Source: Pedobacter ginsengisoli (GTDB taxonomy: Bacteria > Bacteroidota > Bacteroidia > Sphingobacteriales > Sphingobacteriaceae). From it: 64,000 nucleotides of DNA. The stretch's first letter is position 1, and each line of letters starts with the position of its first letter. The notes below the pieces were generated by a model. The model was not told the DNA's origin and ran no database searches. It was given only the letters and a program-made list of their open reading frames with translations. Shown here piece by piece: positions 55,141-64,000 of the stretch. The DNA lies in assembly GCF_030244015.1 (NCBI RefSeq), contig NZ_JASSYX010000003.1:434001-498000 (forward strand). The letters run 5' to 3'. The position numbers and the translations under genes are program-made.

Positions 55141-56745
55141 TTAATTATTAATTTCTTCAATAGGTTTACTGTTCAGTTTTGGTACAGTGTACTGTTTTTT
55201 AATATCTTCTAATGTCACGATAATACCCTTAGTATAGGCATTATGCTTATAATTAAAGATGGTTTCCAGCACGTCCGGGTCTATATACCGGGAGTTTGAG
55301 CCGTCAATGGTGACATTGGTTTCTTTGGGAATCTTGGTAAGTACTACCTGAATGGCAGCTTTGTTCAGGAAAGATACTTCTTCCGCGAGTTTGATCCTGA
55401 TATTTTTCTTATCACCGTCTTCCTGTATCTTGTAGAAGAAAGGATTCCGCATGTTGGTACGTAACAAGTAGAATATCGAAAACAACATACCAATAGCCAC
55501 TCCTTTTAAAAGATCAGTGAGCAGTACGGCAATAATAGTGATGACAAATGGAATGAACTGGTCCCATCCCTTATGATACATGTGCTTAAATAAAGCTATA
55601 CGTGTAAGTTTATAACCCGTCATCAAAAGTATTGCAGCTAAACAGGCCAAAGGTATCATATTTATGAGTCCTGGTATAAATAATAAAGATAAAAGTAACC
55701 AACACCCATGGAAAATAGCTGACATTTTAGTTCTTGCGCCAGCATTAACATTGGCCGAACTGCGTACAATAACTGAGGTCATTGGTAAACCGCCAATCAT
55801 ACCGCTCACAATGTTGCCCGTACCTTGTGCCATGAGCTCCCTGTTTGTGGGAGATACCCGTTTGATGGGATCGATCTTGTCCACAGCCTCAATACTCAAT
55901 AAAGTTTCTAAACTGGCCACGACAGCTATTGTCGCTGCCATAATCCAAACTTTACTATTCCCTATCTGAGAAAAGTCCGGCATGGTAAATAATCCTGTAA
56001 ATTCAGACCAGTTGTTTACTACAGGTATCTCAACCATTTGTTTAGCGCCCAGTGCATAAGGCGTATTTTGGAAAACAAGCGCCAGAAAAACCCCAATGAC
56101 TACGACAATTAATGGTGCAGGCACCAGGCTCAGTTTTTTGAACTTTGGCCATATGATCAGGACAGCTATAGACAACACACTGATCACAATAGCAGCAGGC
56201 CCAAAATGATCCAGTGCATTACTGATTGCAGAAAAAGTATTTTTGTCATCGCCCTGAAAAAAACTTTCGTCGCCAAAAAAATCTGAATCAACGCCAAGGG
56301 CATGTGGCAATTGTTTGAGTATGAGTGTAAGTCCGATGGCTGCGAGCATCCCTTCAATCACACTGGAAGGAAAATAATTGCCAATAGTTCCTCCTTTTAA
56401 CAGTCCAAGTATAAGCTGTATTACCCCTGCAAGAACAACTGCAAGTAAAAATATCTGATAACTGCCCAGCTGGGCAATCGCGCCCAGTACGATCGCTGTC
56501 AATCCGGCCGCAGGCCCGGCGACACTTAATTGGGAGCCGCTCAAACTTGCAACGACAACTCCCCCTACTATACCGGTAATAAGTCCGGCAAATAAAGGCG
56601 CGCCAGAGGCCAGGGCAATCCCCAGGCACAATGGCAAGGCCACTAAAAAAACGACAATACTGGCTGGCAGATCACGCTTTAAATTCTTTTTCAATATATA
56701 TTTCTTCACGTCCAATCTCGAAAAGACTGAGTTCCCACTTTGCAT
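55141..56745 (-). CDS. SulP-family inorganic anion transporter
   Basis: SulP permeases carry sulfate, bicarbonate or other anions. The 534 residues from the chosen ATG at 56745 hold about 12 helices and a cytosolic STAS domain at the C-terminus (from about 420; VTLEDIKKQYTVP end). The motif RDLPASIVVFLVALPLCLGIALASGAPLFAG (given in part: DLPASIVVFLVALPLCLG) marks the start. A start at 56799 would add 18 residues. The next gene is a carbonic anhydrase, as in bicarbonate transporters of the BicA type. Confidence 0.92.
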   Translation of the reverse strand: MQSGNSVFSRLDVKKYILKKNLKRDLPASIVVFLVALPLCLGIALASGAPLFAGLITGIVGGVVVASLSGSQLSVAGPAAGLTAIVLGAIAQLGSYQIFLLAVVLAGVIQLILGLLKGGTIGNYFPSSVIEGMLAAIGLTLILKQLPHALGVDSDFFGDESFFQGDDKNTFSAISNALDHFGPAAIVISVLSIAVLIIWPKFKKLSLVPAPLIVVVIGVFLALVFQNTPYALGAKQMVEIPVVNNWSEFTGLFTMPDFSQIGNSKVWIMAATIAVVASLETLLSIEAVDKIDPIKRVSPTNRELMAQGTGNIVSGMIGGLPMTSVIVRSSANVNAGARTKMSAIFHGCWLLLSLLFIPGLINMIPLACLAAILLMTGYKLTRIALFKHMYHKGWDQFIPFVITIIAVLLTDLLKGVAIGMLFSIFYLLRTNMRNPFFYKIQEDGDKKNIRIKLAEEVSFLNKAAIQVVLTKIPKETNVTIDGSNSRYIDPDVLETIFNYKHNAYTKGIIVTLEDIKKQYTVPKLNSKPIEEINN

Positions 56746-56822
56746 AAAACTATGTTTTAATGTTTTCAAACTAATTCCTAAAATGCATACCTGTCCCATA
56801 AGGGTGGTTTATGCCTGATGAA

Positions 56823-57161
56823 CTAGCAGTGGTTGGGAGGTGGTGTAGGTACTAAAGGGTGATAAGGATCAACGTACCGTTTAAAATGGTCTATAAAGCT
56901 GTTGCTCATCCCAATCTGGGGCAAGATCGACGTAAAGCAATAGTCGTAGTGAAAATCGACCTTGTAATCGCAGAGCTTCACTTTAGTTTTGCCCGCGTCG
57001 CCGTCTGCACTGTGCTCCAGTTCGATTTGCATGATCACAGAATTCATAATTTCCTTGTCGATATGACTAAAAAATACAGGTGCACCTGAAATTATCATCT
57101 TTGCCAAAAAGACATTTAAGAAGATCATAACAATAAGAATGCGGTATCTCCTAAGAAACAT
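56823..57161 (-). CDS. Hypothetical exported protein
   Basis: A 112-residue protein I do not recognise. The N-terminus has one hydrophobic segment (ILIVMIFLNVFLAKMIISG), and the rest is periplasmic with a His/Tyr-rich middle and a C-terminal end that reads HPLVPTPPPNHC. It has a candidate promoter (57190-57222) and is likely the first gene of the unit with SulP and carbonic anhydrase (gap 77 bases to the SulP start). The two cysteines plus the terminal one could bind metal; that is inference. Confidence 0.65.
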   Translation of the reverse strand: MFLRRYRILIVMIFLNVFLAKMIISGAPVFFSHIDKEIMNSVIMQIELEHSADGDAGKTKVKLCDYKVDFHYDYCFTSILPQIGMSNSFIDHFKRYVDPYHPLVPTPPPNHC

Positions 57162-57189
57162 TGTATTTTTTATTTTTTGTCACACACTC

Positions 57190-57222
57190 CAAAAATAGCT
57201 CCAAAGCTTAGAAATCAGCAAA
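57190..57222 (-). promoter_or_regulatory. Candidate promoter of the SulP-carbonic anhydrase unit
   Basis: On the minus strand TTTG (57222-57219) and TATTTTTG (57197-57190) are 21 bases apart; the ATG of the small exported protein is 28 bases after the box. Confidence 0.55.
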
Positions 57223-57314
57223 TTCTCCTGTAATAAAAATGTAATTTAGTTGTTGCAGGATATTTCTCCTGTTTAAATAAAGAAAACCTTTATGGGATAA
57301 TGCGCTAATTACAG

Positions 57315-57322
57315 TAATTTTG
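57315..57322 (+). promoter_or_regulatory. Candidate promoter -7 element of the OprP-like porin gene
   Basis: TAATTTTG fits the consensus; the ATG is 15 bases further at 57338. It is 92 bases from the opposite-strand promoter of the SulP unit, so both can be controlled from one region. Confidence 0.45.
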
Positions 57323-57337
57323 CCGTAACAACTAAAT

Positions 57338-58570
57338 ATGAAAAAAACACTTCTAGCCCTTATATTTCTTTATCCATTTCTACTATTGGCACAAAGTAAT
57401 AATGCCCCTTCAACTTATGACGCACATGAGATTGCGATAACAGGATATCTGCAAACCCAGTATCAAAGAGCCCAGTCAGAAGGCATTTCATCCTTCTCGG
57501 GCGGTGATTTTGGCAAAAATTCGAAAGACAGGTTCATGATCAGAAGAGGCAGATTAAAAATTGACAGGGCGGATAAATATTCAAGCATTGTATTTCAAAT
57601 TGATGCGACCCAGAATGGGATCCAGCTGATGGATGCCTTCATTCAGTTTCATCAGCCGAATTCTAAAGTACTGATATTTACTGCCGGCTTATTTAACCGC
57701 CCTTTTGGACATGCCATAGTTTATTCGTCAGGCTACCGTGATTTTCCTGAAAGGGCCAGGATATTTCAGACATTGATGCCCAGGGAACGTGACATTGGTG
57801 CGATGATCAGCCTCCGGCCGGAGGGTAAGTTTAAATTTCTTACAGCCGAGGTGGGTGTAATTAATGGAAGTGGATACAATGCTCGTGATTATGACTCGAG
57901 AAAGGATATTGTAGGCAACCTGGGGTTTAAGTTTGACAGCCTCGCCAACAAAAAATTCCACATTGGCTTTGGAGGCTCTATATATAAAGGATCGGTACGC
58001 AGCGATACAAAAACCTATTTTTCTTATAATGGAAACAGTTATATAAACCATACTGATTCTGCAAATATAGACTGGAATGCAAGGCGCGACTATTATGGAG
58101 CAAACCTGCAGTTGCAGTACGATAATAGTTTTGGAGCAACAACATTCAAGGCTGAATATATTGAGGGAACGCAGCCGGGAGTTGCTGCTTCCTCCACAGT
58201 AAATGGTCCCGCAGCCAGCACCAGTTTTGGGACGCAGCCTGCCACAGACCTGTATCTGAGGACTTTCCGTGGTTATTATCTGTGGCTAACCCAGAAAATA
58301 GCGAAAACAAAATTTACCGCAATAGCAGCATACGATGTTTATGATCCTAACAAGAAGATAAGTGGGGCTGATATAGGGGTTGCCGAAAACACTACCGCAG
58401 GTGACATCAGGTTCAGTACGTTTGGTTACGGGTTCACCTATATGATCAACCCCCGGTTAAAACTGACTGTATACAATGAGCATGTGACCAACGATGCATC
58501 AAAACTGCCAAAATATACCGCCGATCTTAAAGATGATGTTTTCACAACCAGGCTTCAATACCGCTGGTAA
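57338..58570 (+). CDS. OprO/OprP-family phosphate-type porin
   Basis: A 410-residue outer-membrane porin; relatives take up phosphate, pyrophosphate or other anions. The signal peptide is [15 protein letters not shown]; the mature part begins with an acidic strand, then [35 protein letters not shown] and a final strand ending TRLQYRW, with the terminal aromatic expected for barrels. It is divergent from the SulP/carbonic anhydrase unit, which suggests joint anion uptake. Confidence 0.88.
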   Translation: MKKTLLALIFLYPFLLLAQSNNAPSTYDAHEIAITGYLQTQYQRAQSEGISSFSGGDFGKNSKDRFMIRRGRLKIDRADKYSSIVFQIDATQNGIQLMDAFIQFHQPNSKVLIFTAGLFNRPFGHAIVYSSGYRDFPERARIFQTLMPRERDIGAMISLRPEGKFKFLTAEVGVINGSGYNARDYDSRKDIVGNLGFKFDSLANKKFHIGFGGSIYKGSVRSDTKTYFSYNGNSYINHTDSANIDWNARRDYYGANLQLQYDNSFGATTFKAEYIEGTQPGVAASSTVNGPAASTSFGTQPATDLYLRTFRGYYLWLTQKIAKTKFTAIAAYDVYDPNKKISGADIGVAENTTAGDIRFSTFGYGFTYMINPRLKLTVYNEHVTNDASKLPKYTADLKDDVFTTRLQYRW

Positions 58571-58589
58571 ATACTTAAAGTTTTTAATA

Positions 58590-60131
58590 ATGAAGAATAA
58601 AATAGAGCAGCTTCAGGATAAAATTAAAATGGCTCACTCCGGCGGTGGTGCAGAGAGAATTGCGGCCCAGCACAAAAAAGGTAAACTCACGGCACGCGAA
58701 CGCATCCATTTTTTATTGGATGAGAATTCTTTCGAAGAGATCGGTATGATGGTAACCCACCGCAGCACGGACTTTGGGATGGAGCGTGAAAAATATTTAG
58801 GTGACGGTGTCGTGACGGGCTATGGAAATATTAACGGCCGCTTGGTTTATGTTTTTTCACAAGATTTCACCGTATTCGGAGGCTCTCTTTCAGAAACCCA
58901 TGCAGAAAAAATTTGCCGCATCATGGAAATGGCCATGAAAAATGGAGCCCCTGTGATCGGACTAAATGACAGTGGCGGCGCGAGGATTCAGGAAGGAGTT
59001 GTTTCACTTGGCGGTTATGCGGATATATTTTACAGAAATGTTCAGGCATCAGGTGTTATCCCCCAATTGTCTGCAATCATGGGTCCATGTGCCGGCGGTG
59101 CGGTCTATTCACCTTCCATTACTGATTTCATCCTGATGGTGGAACATACCTCCTATATGTTTGTAACCGGGCCAAATGTGGTTAAAACAGTAACGCACGA
59201 GGAAGTGAGTTCGGAGGAACTGGGTGGCGCATCTGCACATGCAACGAAATCCGGTGTCACGCATTTTGCCTGTATAAATGAAATGGATGCCATAAACCAT
59301 GTAAAAAATTTGTTGAGCTATATGCCCCAGAACTGCGAGGAAATACCCTCTCCGCTTCCTTATATAGCATCTGATGAGACCAGGCCTGCATTGAATGTAG
59401 TGATGCCGGAAAACGCCAGTCAGCCATATGATGTAAGGGAAGTGATTGCTGAAATTGCAGATACTGATAGTTTCCTGGAAGTGCATAAGAATTTTGCGGA
59501 AAATATAGTAGTTGGCTTTGCGCGTCTCGCTGGCAGGAGCATTGGCATTGTTGCCAATCAGCCGGCCTATCTTGCCGGGGTACTTGACAATGATGCCTCA
59601 ATAAAGTCTGCAAGATTCGTCCGTTTCTGTGACTGTTTTAATATACCGCTACTGGTTCTGGAAGATGTCCCTGGCTTTTTACCGGGTACGGACCAGGAAT
59701 GGAACGGCATCATAACAAATGGAGCCAAATTGCTGTATGCGTTCTGTGAGGCAACAGTTCCGCGAATTACCGTCATTACCCGGAAGGCGTATGGCGGAGC
59801 CTATGATGTAATGAATTCTAAACATATCGGCGCTGATCTGAATTATGCATGGCCCACTGCTGAAATTGCGGTAATGGGGGCTAAAGGAGCCGCAGAGATT
59901 ATTTTTAAAAAGGAAATTACCGCTGCTGAATATCCGCAGGAAAAATGGCTGGAGAAAGAAAAATTGTATTCTGACACATTTGCCAATCCTTATCGCGCAG
60001 CAGAAAGAGGTTTTGTAGATGAGGTGATTGAACCTGCCCAAACCAGAAATAAACTGATAAAGGCTTTTAAGATGCTGGAAAATAAAGCAGTCAGCCTTCC
60101 GAGGAAAAAACACGGAAATATTCCTTTATAA
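58590..60131 (+). CDS. Acyl-CoA carboxylase, carboxyltransferase beta subunit
   Basis: Carboxyltransferase of the propionyl- or methylcrotonyl-CoA type, which moves the carboxyl group from biotin to the acyl-CoA. The 513 residues start at 58590 (MKNKIEQL). Signature segments: [46 protein letters not shown] and [16 protein letters not shown], then [14 protein letters not shown]. No biotin carboxylase subunit is next to it. The following MFS gene overlaps its stop by one base. Confidence 0.92.
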   Translation: MKNKIEQLQDKIKMAHSGGGAERIAAQHKKGKLTARERIHFLLDENSFEEIGMMVTHRSTDFGMEREKYLGDGVVTGYGNINGRLVYVFSQDFTVFGGSLSETHAEKICRIMEMAMKNGAPVIGLNDSGGARIQEGVVSLGGYADIFYRNVQASGVIPQLSAIMGPCAGGAVYSPSITDFILMVEHTSYMFVTGPNVVKTVTHEEVSSEELGGASAHATKSGVTHFACINEMDAINHVKNLLSYMPQNCEEIPSPLPYIASDETRPALNVVMPENASQPYDVREVIAEIADTDSFLEVHKNFAENIVVGFARLAGRSIGIVANQPAYLAGVLDNDASIKSARFVRFCDCFNIPLLVLEDVPGFLPGTDQEWNGIITNGAKLLYAFCEATVPRITVITRKAYGGAYDVMNSKHIGADLNYAWPTAEIAVMGAKGAAEIIFKKEITAAEYPQEKWLEKEKLYSDTFANPYRAAERGFVDEVIEPAQTRNKLIKAFKMLENKAVSLPRKKHGNIPL

Positions 60132-61312
60132 TGAATTTAAGTCGGACGGATATTTTACTAATGGCCTTCTGTACAGGCCTCATCGTTGCGAATATTTACT
60201 ACTGCCAGCCTCTGGTGATTCTGGTCGCCAGGGAATTTGGCCTGACTGAGAGCCATGCCGGTAAGATCAGTTACCTGACTCAGGCCGGTTATGCACTTGG
60301 TCTGTTTTTAATTGTCCCCCTGGGGGATATGTTTGAGCGCCGCAAACAAATTCTGATCATAACGTCCCTGGCTGTTGCGTCCTTATTGCTGGCTGCCCTT
60401 TCACAAACCTTTCTGTTGTTACAAATTGCCTGTGTATTGATTGGAGCAAGTTCTATTATCCCCCAACTTATTTTACCAATGGCAGCCAACCTTAGCTCCG
60501 ACGAAAAGCGGGGATCTACAATCGGGATCATTATGAGCGGCCTGCTGATCGGCATTCTGGCCTCAAGGAGCATAAGCGGCAGCATAGGTTTTTTATGGGG
60601 CTGGCGAACTATGTATTTCATCGCGGCTGGCATTTGCTTATTGCTTTTGCTTTTGATGGCCAGGCGTTTTCCACGAAGTAAGCCTACATTTGAGGGTAAT
60701 TATAGCGCACTCATGCTGTCTATGTGGCACTACATAAAAACACAGCCCGTTTTACGTGAAGCTTCTATTATTAATTTTTTGGCCTTTGCCATTTTAAGCG
60801 CATTCTGGACAACTATGGTATTGTTCCTTGCCAACCCCCCTTTCAGTTTTCAAACCTTACAAATCGGATTATTTGGGATCGCAGGCGCCGCAGGTGCCCT
60901 TGCTGCCCCACTGGTGGGGAAGTTGAGCAGTGGTAAGAACCCACGCAGAAACTTACTGACAGGTCTGATTCTGCAACTGGTCAGTATTGCTGCATTTTAC
61001 TTTACCGGAAGCCATTTATACTTTTTTATAGCTGGTATAATTTTGATTGATATTGGTCAGCAGGCCATCCATGTAACTAACCAAACACGTATATACACCC
61101 TTGTACCGGAAGCACGAAACCGTTTGAATACCATATTTATGTCGGTTAGTTTTGTTGGTGCATCGGTTGGTTCTGCATTGGGCTTATGGCTGTGGGACAG
61201 AGGCCAATGGCCATTGTTTTGTCTTGGCATTGCTTTGATTGTGATTTCGAATATCTTAATATATCACTTTTATAGCCACAAAATTAAGCGGCATGCGGAA
61301 AGTCCGGATTGA
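60131..61312 (+). CDS. MFS transporter
   Basis: A 393-residue member of the major facilitator superfamily with 12 helices. FCTGLIVANIYYCQPL at residues 13-28 is a mark of the YgaY-like group, and GDMFERRKQ is the loop 2-3 motif with conserved Asp and Arg. The tail is basic (HKIKRHAESPD). Its ATG overlaps the carboxylase stop (TAATG), so it is translated with it. Substrate unknown; drug or metabolite export is inferred from the family. Confidence 0.93.
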   Translation: MNLSRTDILLMAFCTGLIVANIYYCQPLVILVAREFGLTESHAGKISYLTQAGYALGLFLIVPLGDMFERRKQILIITSLAVASLLLAALSQTFLLLQIACVLIGASSIIPQLILPMAANLSSDEKRGSTIGIIMSGLLIGILASRSISGSIGFLWGWRTMYFIAAGICLLLLLLMARRFPRSKPTFEGNYSALMLSMWHYIKTQPVLREASIINFLAFAILSAFWTTMVLFLANPPFSFQTLQIGLFGIAGAAGALAAPLVGKLSSGKNPRRNLLTGLILQLVSIAAFYFTGSHLYFFIAGIILIDIGQQAIHVTNQTRIYTLVPEARNRLNTIFMSVSFVGASVGSALGLWLWDRGQWPLFCLGIALIVISNILIYHFYSHKIKRHAESPD

Positions 61313-61712
61313 ACAAATTAACTTTGATTTAACCTGGTCCATCAGGCATGAGGTGATGTATCCTAACCTGCCCTTTGATACCATAAAACTGGCTAACGAT
61401 CCCGATGGGATACATTTTGGACTGTATGCAAATGATCAGCTGACCGCGGTAGTGTCCTTATTTAATTCAGGCCCTGTTCATCAGTTCCGAAAGTTTGCAA
61501 CCCGGGTCGACGCTCAGGGCAAAGGATATGGCACGCTTTTGTTAAAACATGTTATCAGCTATGTTAAGGATGTAGGTGCCGAAAGATTGTGGTGTAACGC
61601 CAGAGTTTCGGCAGCAGGCTTTTACAGTAAGTTCGGCTTTAAAGAAACTGACCAGCTGTCGCAGAGCAATGGTATCGACTTTGTCATTATGGAGTTACAA
61701 CTTTATAATTAA
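61293..61712 (+). CDS. GNAT-family N-acetyltransferase
   Basis: Transfers an acetyl group from acetyl-CoA to an amine. The CoA-binding motif is QGKGYGTLLLKHV at about residues 75-87, preceded by FRKFATRV; the later segment AGFYSKFGFKETD is a standard family end. 139 residues. It overlaps the MFS gene by 20 bases and completes a three-gene unit with the carboxylase. The substrate is unknown. Confidence 0.92.
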   Translation: MRKVRIEQINFDLTWSIRHEVMYPNLPFDTIKLANDPDGIHFGLYANDQLTAVVSLFNSGPVHQFRKFATRVDAQGKGYGTLLLKHVISYVKDVGAERLWCNARVSAAGFYSKFGFKETDQLSQSNGIDFVIMELQLYN

Positions 61713-61763
61713 CTTTAGGCTCAATTCCCGATTTATATATTTACTTACAATAAAAACAGAATA

Positions 61764-62879
61764 ATGGCTAAAAAGAAACAAGACAAGCAGGATCATGTTG
61801 TTGTGGTCACTAAAAAATCACTCCAGTTTTTCGAAGAATATATCAATAATCCATCTCCGACCGGTTTCGAATATCCGGGCCAAAAGTTATGGCTGGATTA
61901 TTTAAAACCTTATATCGATGAAAGCTTTATCGACAACTATGGTACTGCTGTTGGTGTAATTAATCCTAAAGCTGAATTTAAAGTTGTTATTGAAGCTCAT
62001 GCTGATGAAATTTCATGGTTCGTAAATTATATTACTAATGATGGCCTTATTTATGTGATACGTAATGGGGGTTCTGACCATCAGATCGCACCTTCGAAAC
62101 GGGTAAACATCCACACTGACAAAGGGATGGTGAAGGCCGTATTTGGATGGCCGGCTATACATACCCGCAGCGGCGGGGAAAAAGAGGAAGCCCCTGCATT
62201 AAAAAATATTTTCCTTGACTGTGGCTGCACTACCAAAGAAGAGGTGGAAAAACTTGGCGTCCATGTTGGCTGCGTAATTACCTACGAAGATGAGTTTATG
62301 GTTTTGAACGATCGTTATTATGTAGGCAGGGCCTTAGACAATAGGGCTGGTGGTTTTATGATCGCTGAAGTGGCACGTCTGCTTAAGGAGAATAAAAAGA
62401 AACTGCCTTTTGGCTTATATATCGTTAACTCGGTGCAGGAAGAAATCGGGTTGCGCGGCGCTGAAATGATTGCCGACAGGATTAAACCACATGTGGCGAT
62501 CATTACCGACGTAACACACGACACCACAACCCCGATGATCAATAAAATTACACAGGGTGACCTGGCCTGCGGTAAGGGTCCGGTTGTTTCTTACGCGCCG
62601 GCAGTACAGACCAATCTGAACAAGCTGCTGATCGAAACAGCAGAAAAGAATAATATTCCGTTCCAGCGTCAGGCGTCGTCACGGTCAACAGGAACAGATA
62701 CGGATGCCTTCGCTTACTCGAATGGCGGAGTCCCTTCTGCATTGATCTCCTTACCCTTGCGTTACATGCATACAACTGTTGAAATGATCCACAAGGAAGA
62801 TGTAGACAATGTGATCCGTCTGATTTATCATTCCCTGTTAAATATTAAAAAAGATCACGATTTCAGGTATTCTAAATAA
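61764..62879 (+). CDS. M42-family metallopeptidase
   Basis: An aminopeptidase or endoglucanase-like co-catalytic zinc enzyme (tetrahedral particle family). Zinc ligands are visible: His79 and Asp81 (EAHADEIS), Asp192 (DNRAGG), Glu226/Glu227 (VQEEIG). Later, TDTDAFAYSNGGVPSALISLPLRYMHT holds the last ligands (only in part: SLPLRYMHT). 371 residues, no signal peptide, so cytoplasmic. It stands between the GNAT gene and the HerA-like gene. Confidence 0.94.
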   Translation: MAKKKQDKQDHVVVVTKKSLQFFEEYINNPSPTGFEYPGQKLWLDYLKPYIDESFIDNYGTAVGVINPKAEFKVVIEAHADEISWFVNYITNDGLIYVIRNGGSDHQIAPSKRVNIHTDKGMVKAVFGWPAIHTRSGGEKEEAPALKNIFLDCGCTTKEEVEKLGVHVGCVITYEDEFMVLNDRYYVGRALDNRAGGFMIAEVARLLKENKKKLPFGLYIVNSVQEEIGLRGAEMIADRIKPHVAIITDVTHDTTTPMINKITQGDLACGKGPVVSYAPAVQTNLNKLLIETAEKNNIPFQRQASSRSTGTDTDAFAYSNGGVPSALISLPLRYMHTTVEMIHKEDVDNVIRLIYHSLLNIKKDHDFRYSK

Positions 62880-62918
62880 TCAATTATTTTATTGCGTTGG
62901 TGACAAAAAAATTTACTT

Positions 62919-64000
62919 ATGAACGATCAATCAGCAAAATTTATAGAAAAGATTAAAGACTCTTATCAACTGACCGATCCTCATATTTATTTGGGCGCGG
63001 GTATTTTAGATGGCAAAGTACTCGCCGAAGCTGAAGTAAACCTGTCGCTCCGTATGATGAACAGGCACGGTTTGGTAGCCGGTGCAACAGGCACCGGAAA
63101 AACCCGTACCCTGCAGTTACTTGCTGAGCAATTGTCTGATGCAGGTGTCCCCGTATTTATGCTGGACGTAAAGGGTGATCTGTCCGGACTAAACCAGGCC
63201 GGCCCAGTCAATCCTAAAATTGAGGACAGGGCTAACCAGTTAAACAAACCCTTTATCCCTGCCGGCTTTCCAGTTGAGCTCTATTCTCTATCCGGCAAGC
63301 TTGGGGCGCAAATGCGTGCCACCGTTTTGGAATTCGGACCAATCCTGCTGGCAAAGATTCTCGACCTGAACGACACACAAGCCGGGGTGCTGGCGGTTAT
63401 CTTTAAATATGCAGATGACAATAAAATGCCGGTTATCGACCTTAATGACCTTAAAAAATTGGTTTCTTATCTGGCCGAAGAGCAAGGCGCTGAAGAGATC
63501 AAAAGCACATACGGAAAAATATCAACAGCTACTTCAGGTACCATCCTAAGAAAAATTGTGGCTATTGAACAGCGGGGCTTGGGTGCTATGTTTGGTGAAC
63601 GCTCATTTGATATTGAAGATCTTTTTGTGAAAGTTGATGGTAAAGGCATGATCAGCCTGTTAAATATCTCAGATGTTCAGAATCAGCCGGTTTTATACTC
63701 TACTTATCTGCTAAGTCTGCTGGCGGAAATATTTTATAGCATGCCGGAGGCAGGCGACCTGGACAAGCCTAAGCTGGTGTTCTTTTTTGATGAAGCACAT
63801 TTACTTTTCAAAAATTCTTCAAAGGCATTCTTAGAGCAAATCGAAACCATTATCCGGTTGATCCGCTCAAAAGGAATTGGTGTATTCTTTTGTACACAGG
63901 CACCAACAGATGTACCGGAGAGTGTCCTGTCTCAATTGGGCAACCGGATACAGCATGCTTTAAGGGTATTTACGCCAAATGATGTTGATGCCATGAAAAA
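62919..64000 (+). CDS. HerA/DUF853-like helicase ATPase, 5' part
   Basis: The gene runs past the window end (360 codons visible). Walker A GATGTGKT is at residues 55-62, Walker B with DEAH is near 291-294 (LVFFFDEAHLLF). Early segments DSYQLTDPHIYLGAGILD and the helix around FMLDVKGDLSGL are typical of the DUF853/HerA-like group, DNA-translocating ATPases thought to act in DNA repair or, in some genomes, in phage defence. No NurA nuclease is visible in the window. Confidence 0.88.
   Translation, partial: MNDQSAKFIEKIKDSYQLTDPHIYLGAGILDGKVLAEAEVNLSLRMMNRHGLVAGATGTGKTRTLQLLAEQLSDAGVPVFMLDVKGDLSGLNQAGPVNPKIEDRANQLNKPFIPAGFPVELYSLSGKLGAQMRATVLEFGPILLAKILDLNDTQAGVLAVIFKYADDNKMPVIDLNDLKKLVSYLAEEQGAEEIKSTYGKISTATSGTILRKIVAIEQRGLGAMFGERSFDIEDLFVKVDGKGMISLLNISDVQNQPVLYSTYLLSLLAEIFYSMPEAGDLDKPKLVFFFDEAHLLFKNSSKAFLEQIETIIRLIRSKGIGVFFCTQAPTDVPESVLSQLGNRIQHALRVFTPNDVDAMK

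Noticed and set aside
62919..64000. HerA-like ATPase as part of a phage defence system
   Set aside because: No NurA, Sir2 or other defence partner is visible; the gene runs off the window and looks like the common DUF853 housekeeping form.

Overview
The window reads as an ordinary chromosomal stretch from a Bacteroidota bacterium of the Sphingobacteriaceae type (Pedobacter or a close relative). This rests on gene content: a type IX secretion (CHU_C-like) C-terminal domain, a TonB-dependent receptor, DUF4293, DUF5606, a 'putative porin', SusD-free but SPII-rich lipoproteins, MutS-like membrane ATPase, and TAnnTTTG promoter elements with few Shine-Dalgarno sites. This is an inference from families; no 16S or other marker was searched. 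I see about 62 protein genes, no tRNA or rRNA gene, no insertion sequence, no prophage and no CRISPR array.

Layout. 1-6064: end of a TonB receptor, a lipoprotein, an RluA-type pseudouridine synthase next to panB, carA, and an ABC-2 exporter pair. 6212-12749: enolase, a secreted nucleoside hydrolase, the FtsB/DivIC-like division protein, a TRIC/YadS channel, a membrane VWA-like protein and fabG. 12816-20063: agmatine-to-putrescine genes aguA/aguB, a small CWC zinc protein, class Ia ribonucleotide reductase (nrdB then nrdA), an RlpA-like protein and msrB. 20219-30879: sucD, a TMEM175 channel, a DUF1080 lipoprotein, a large T9SS cargo protein, a dicarboxylate symporter, an ABC exporter, truA and DUF4293. 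30964-40092: a DEAD-box RNA helicase with a DbpA domain and Gly-rich tail, gpsA, an adaptor/TolC pair without its pump, a polysaccharide deacetylase and aconitase. 40340-52695: a GH1 glucosidase, the membrane MutS-like ATPase, rlmH, a sugar isomerase-like and a serine hydrolase gene, a cyclophilin, a GATase-like protein, and an lpxK-punA-porin overlapping operon. 52759-64000: pruA, a carbonic anhydrase/SulP/small-protein set divergent from an OprP-like porin, a carboxylase beta subunit with an MFS and a GNAT gene in overlap, an M42 peptidase and the start of a HerA-like ATPase.

Most genes are housekeeping and stand in short operons closed by clear intrinsic terminators. The most unusual non-coding signals are three intergenic sites built from repeats with an 11-bp period (596-685, 27658-27679, 40220-40263), and promoter elements placed so close to the start codon that leaderless transcripts are suggested (ftsB-like gene, CWC gene). 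No clearly new multi-gene system was found; the SulP/carbonic anhydrase/porin locus and the pump-less TolC/adaptor pair are the best candidates for follow-up.
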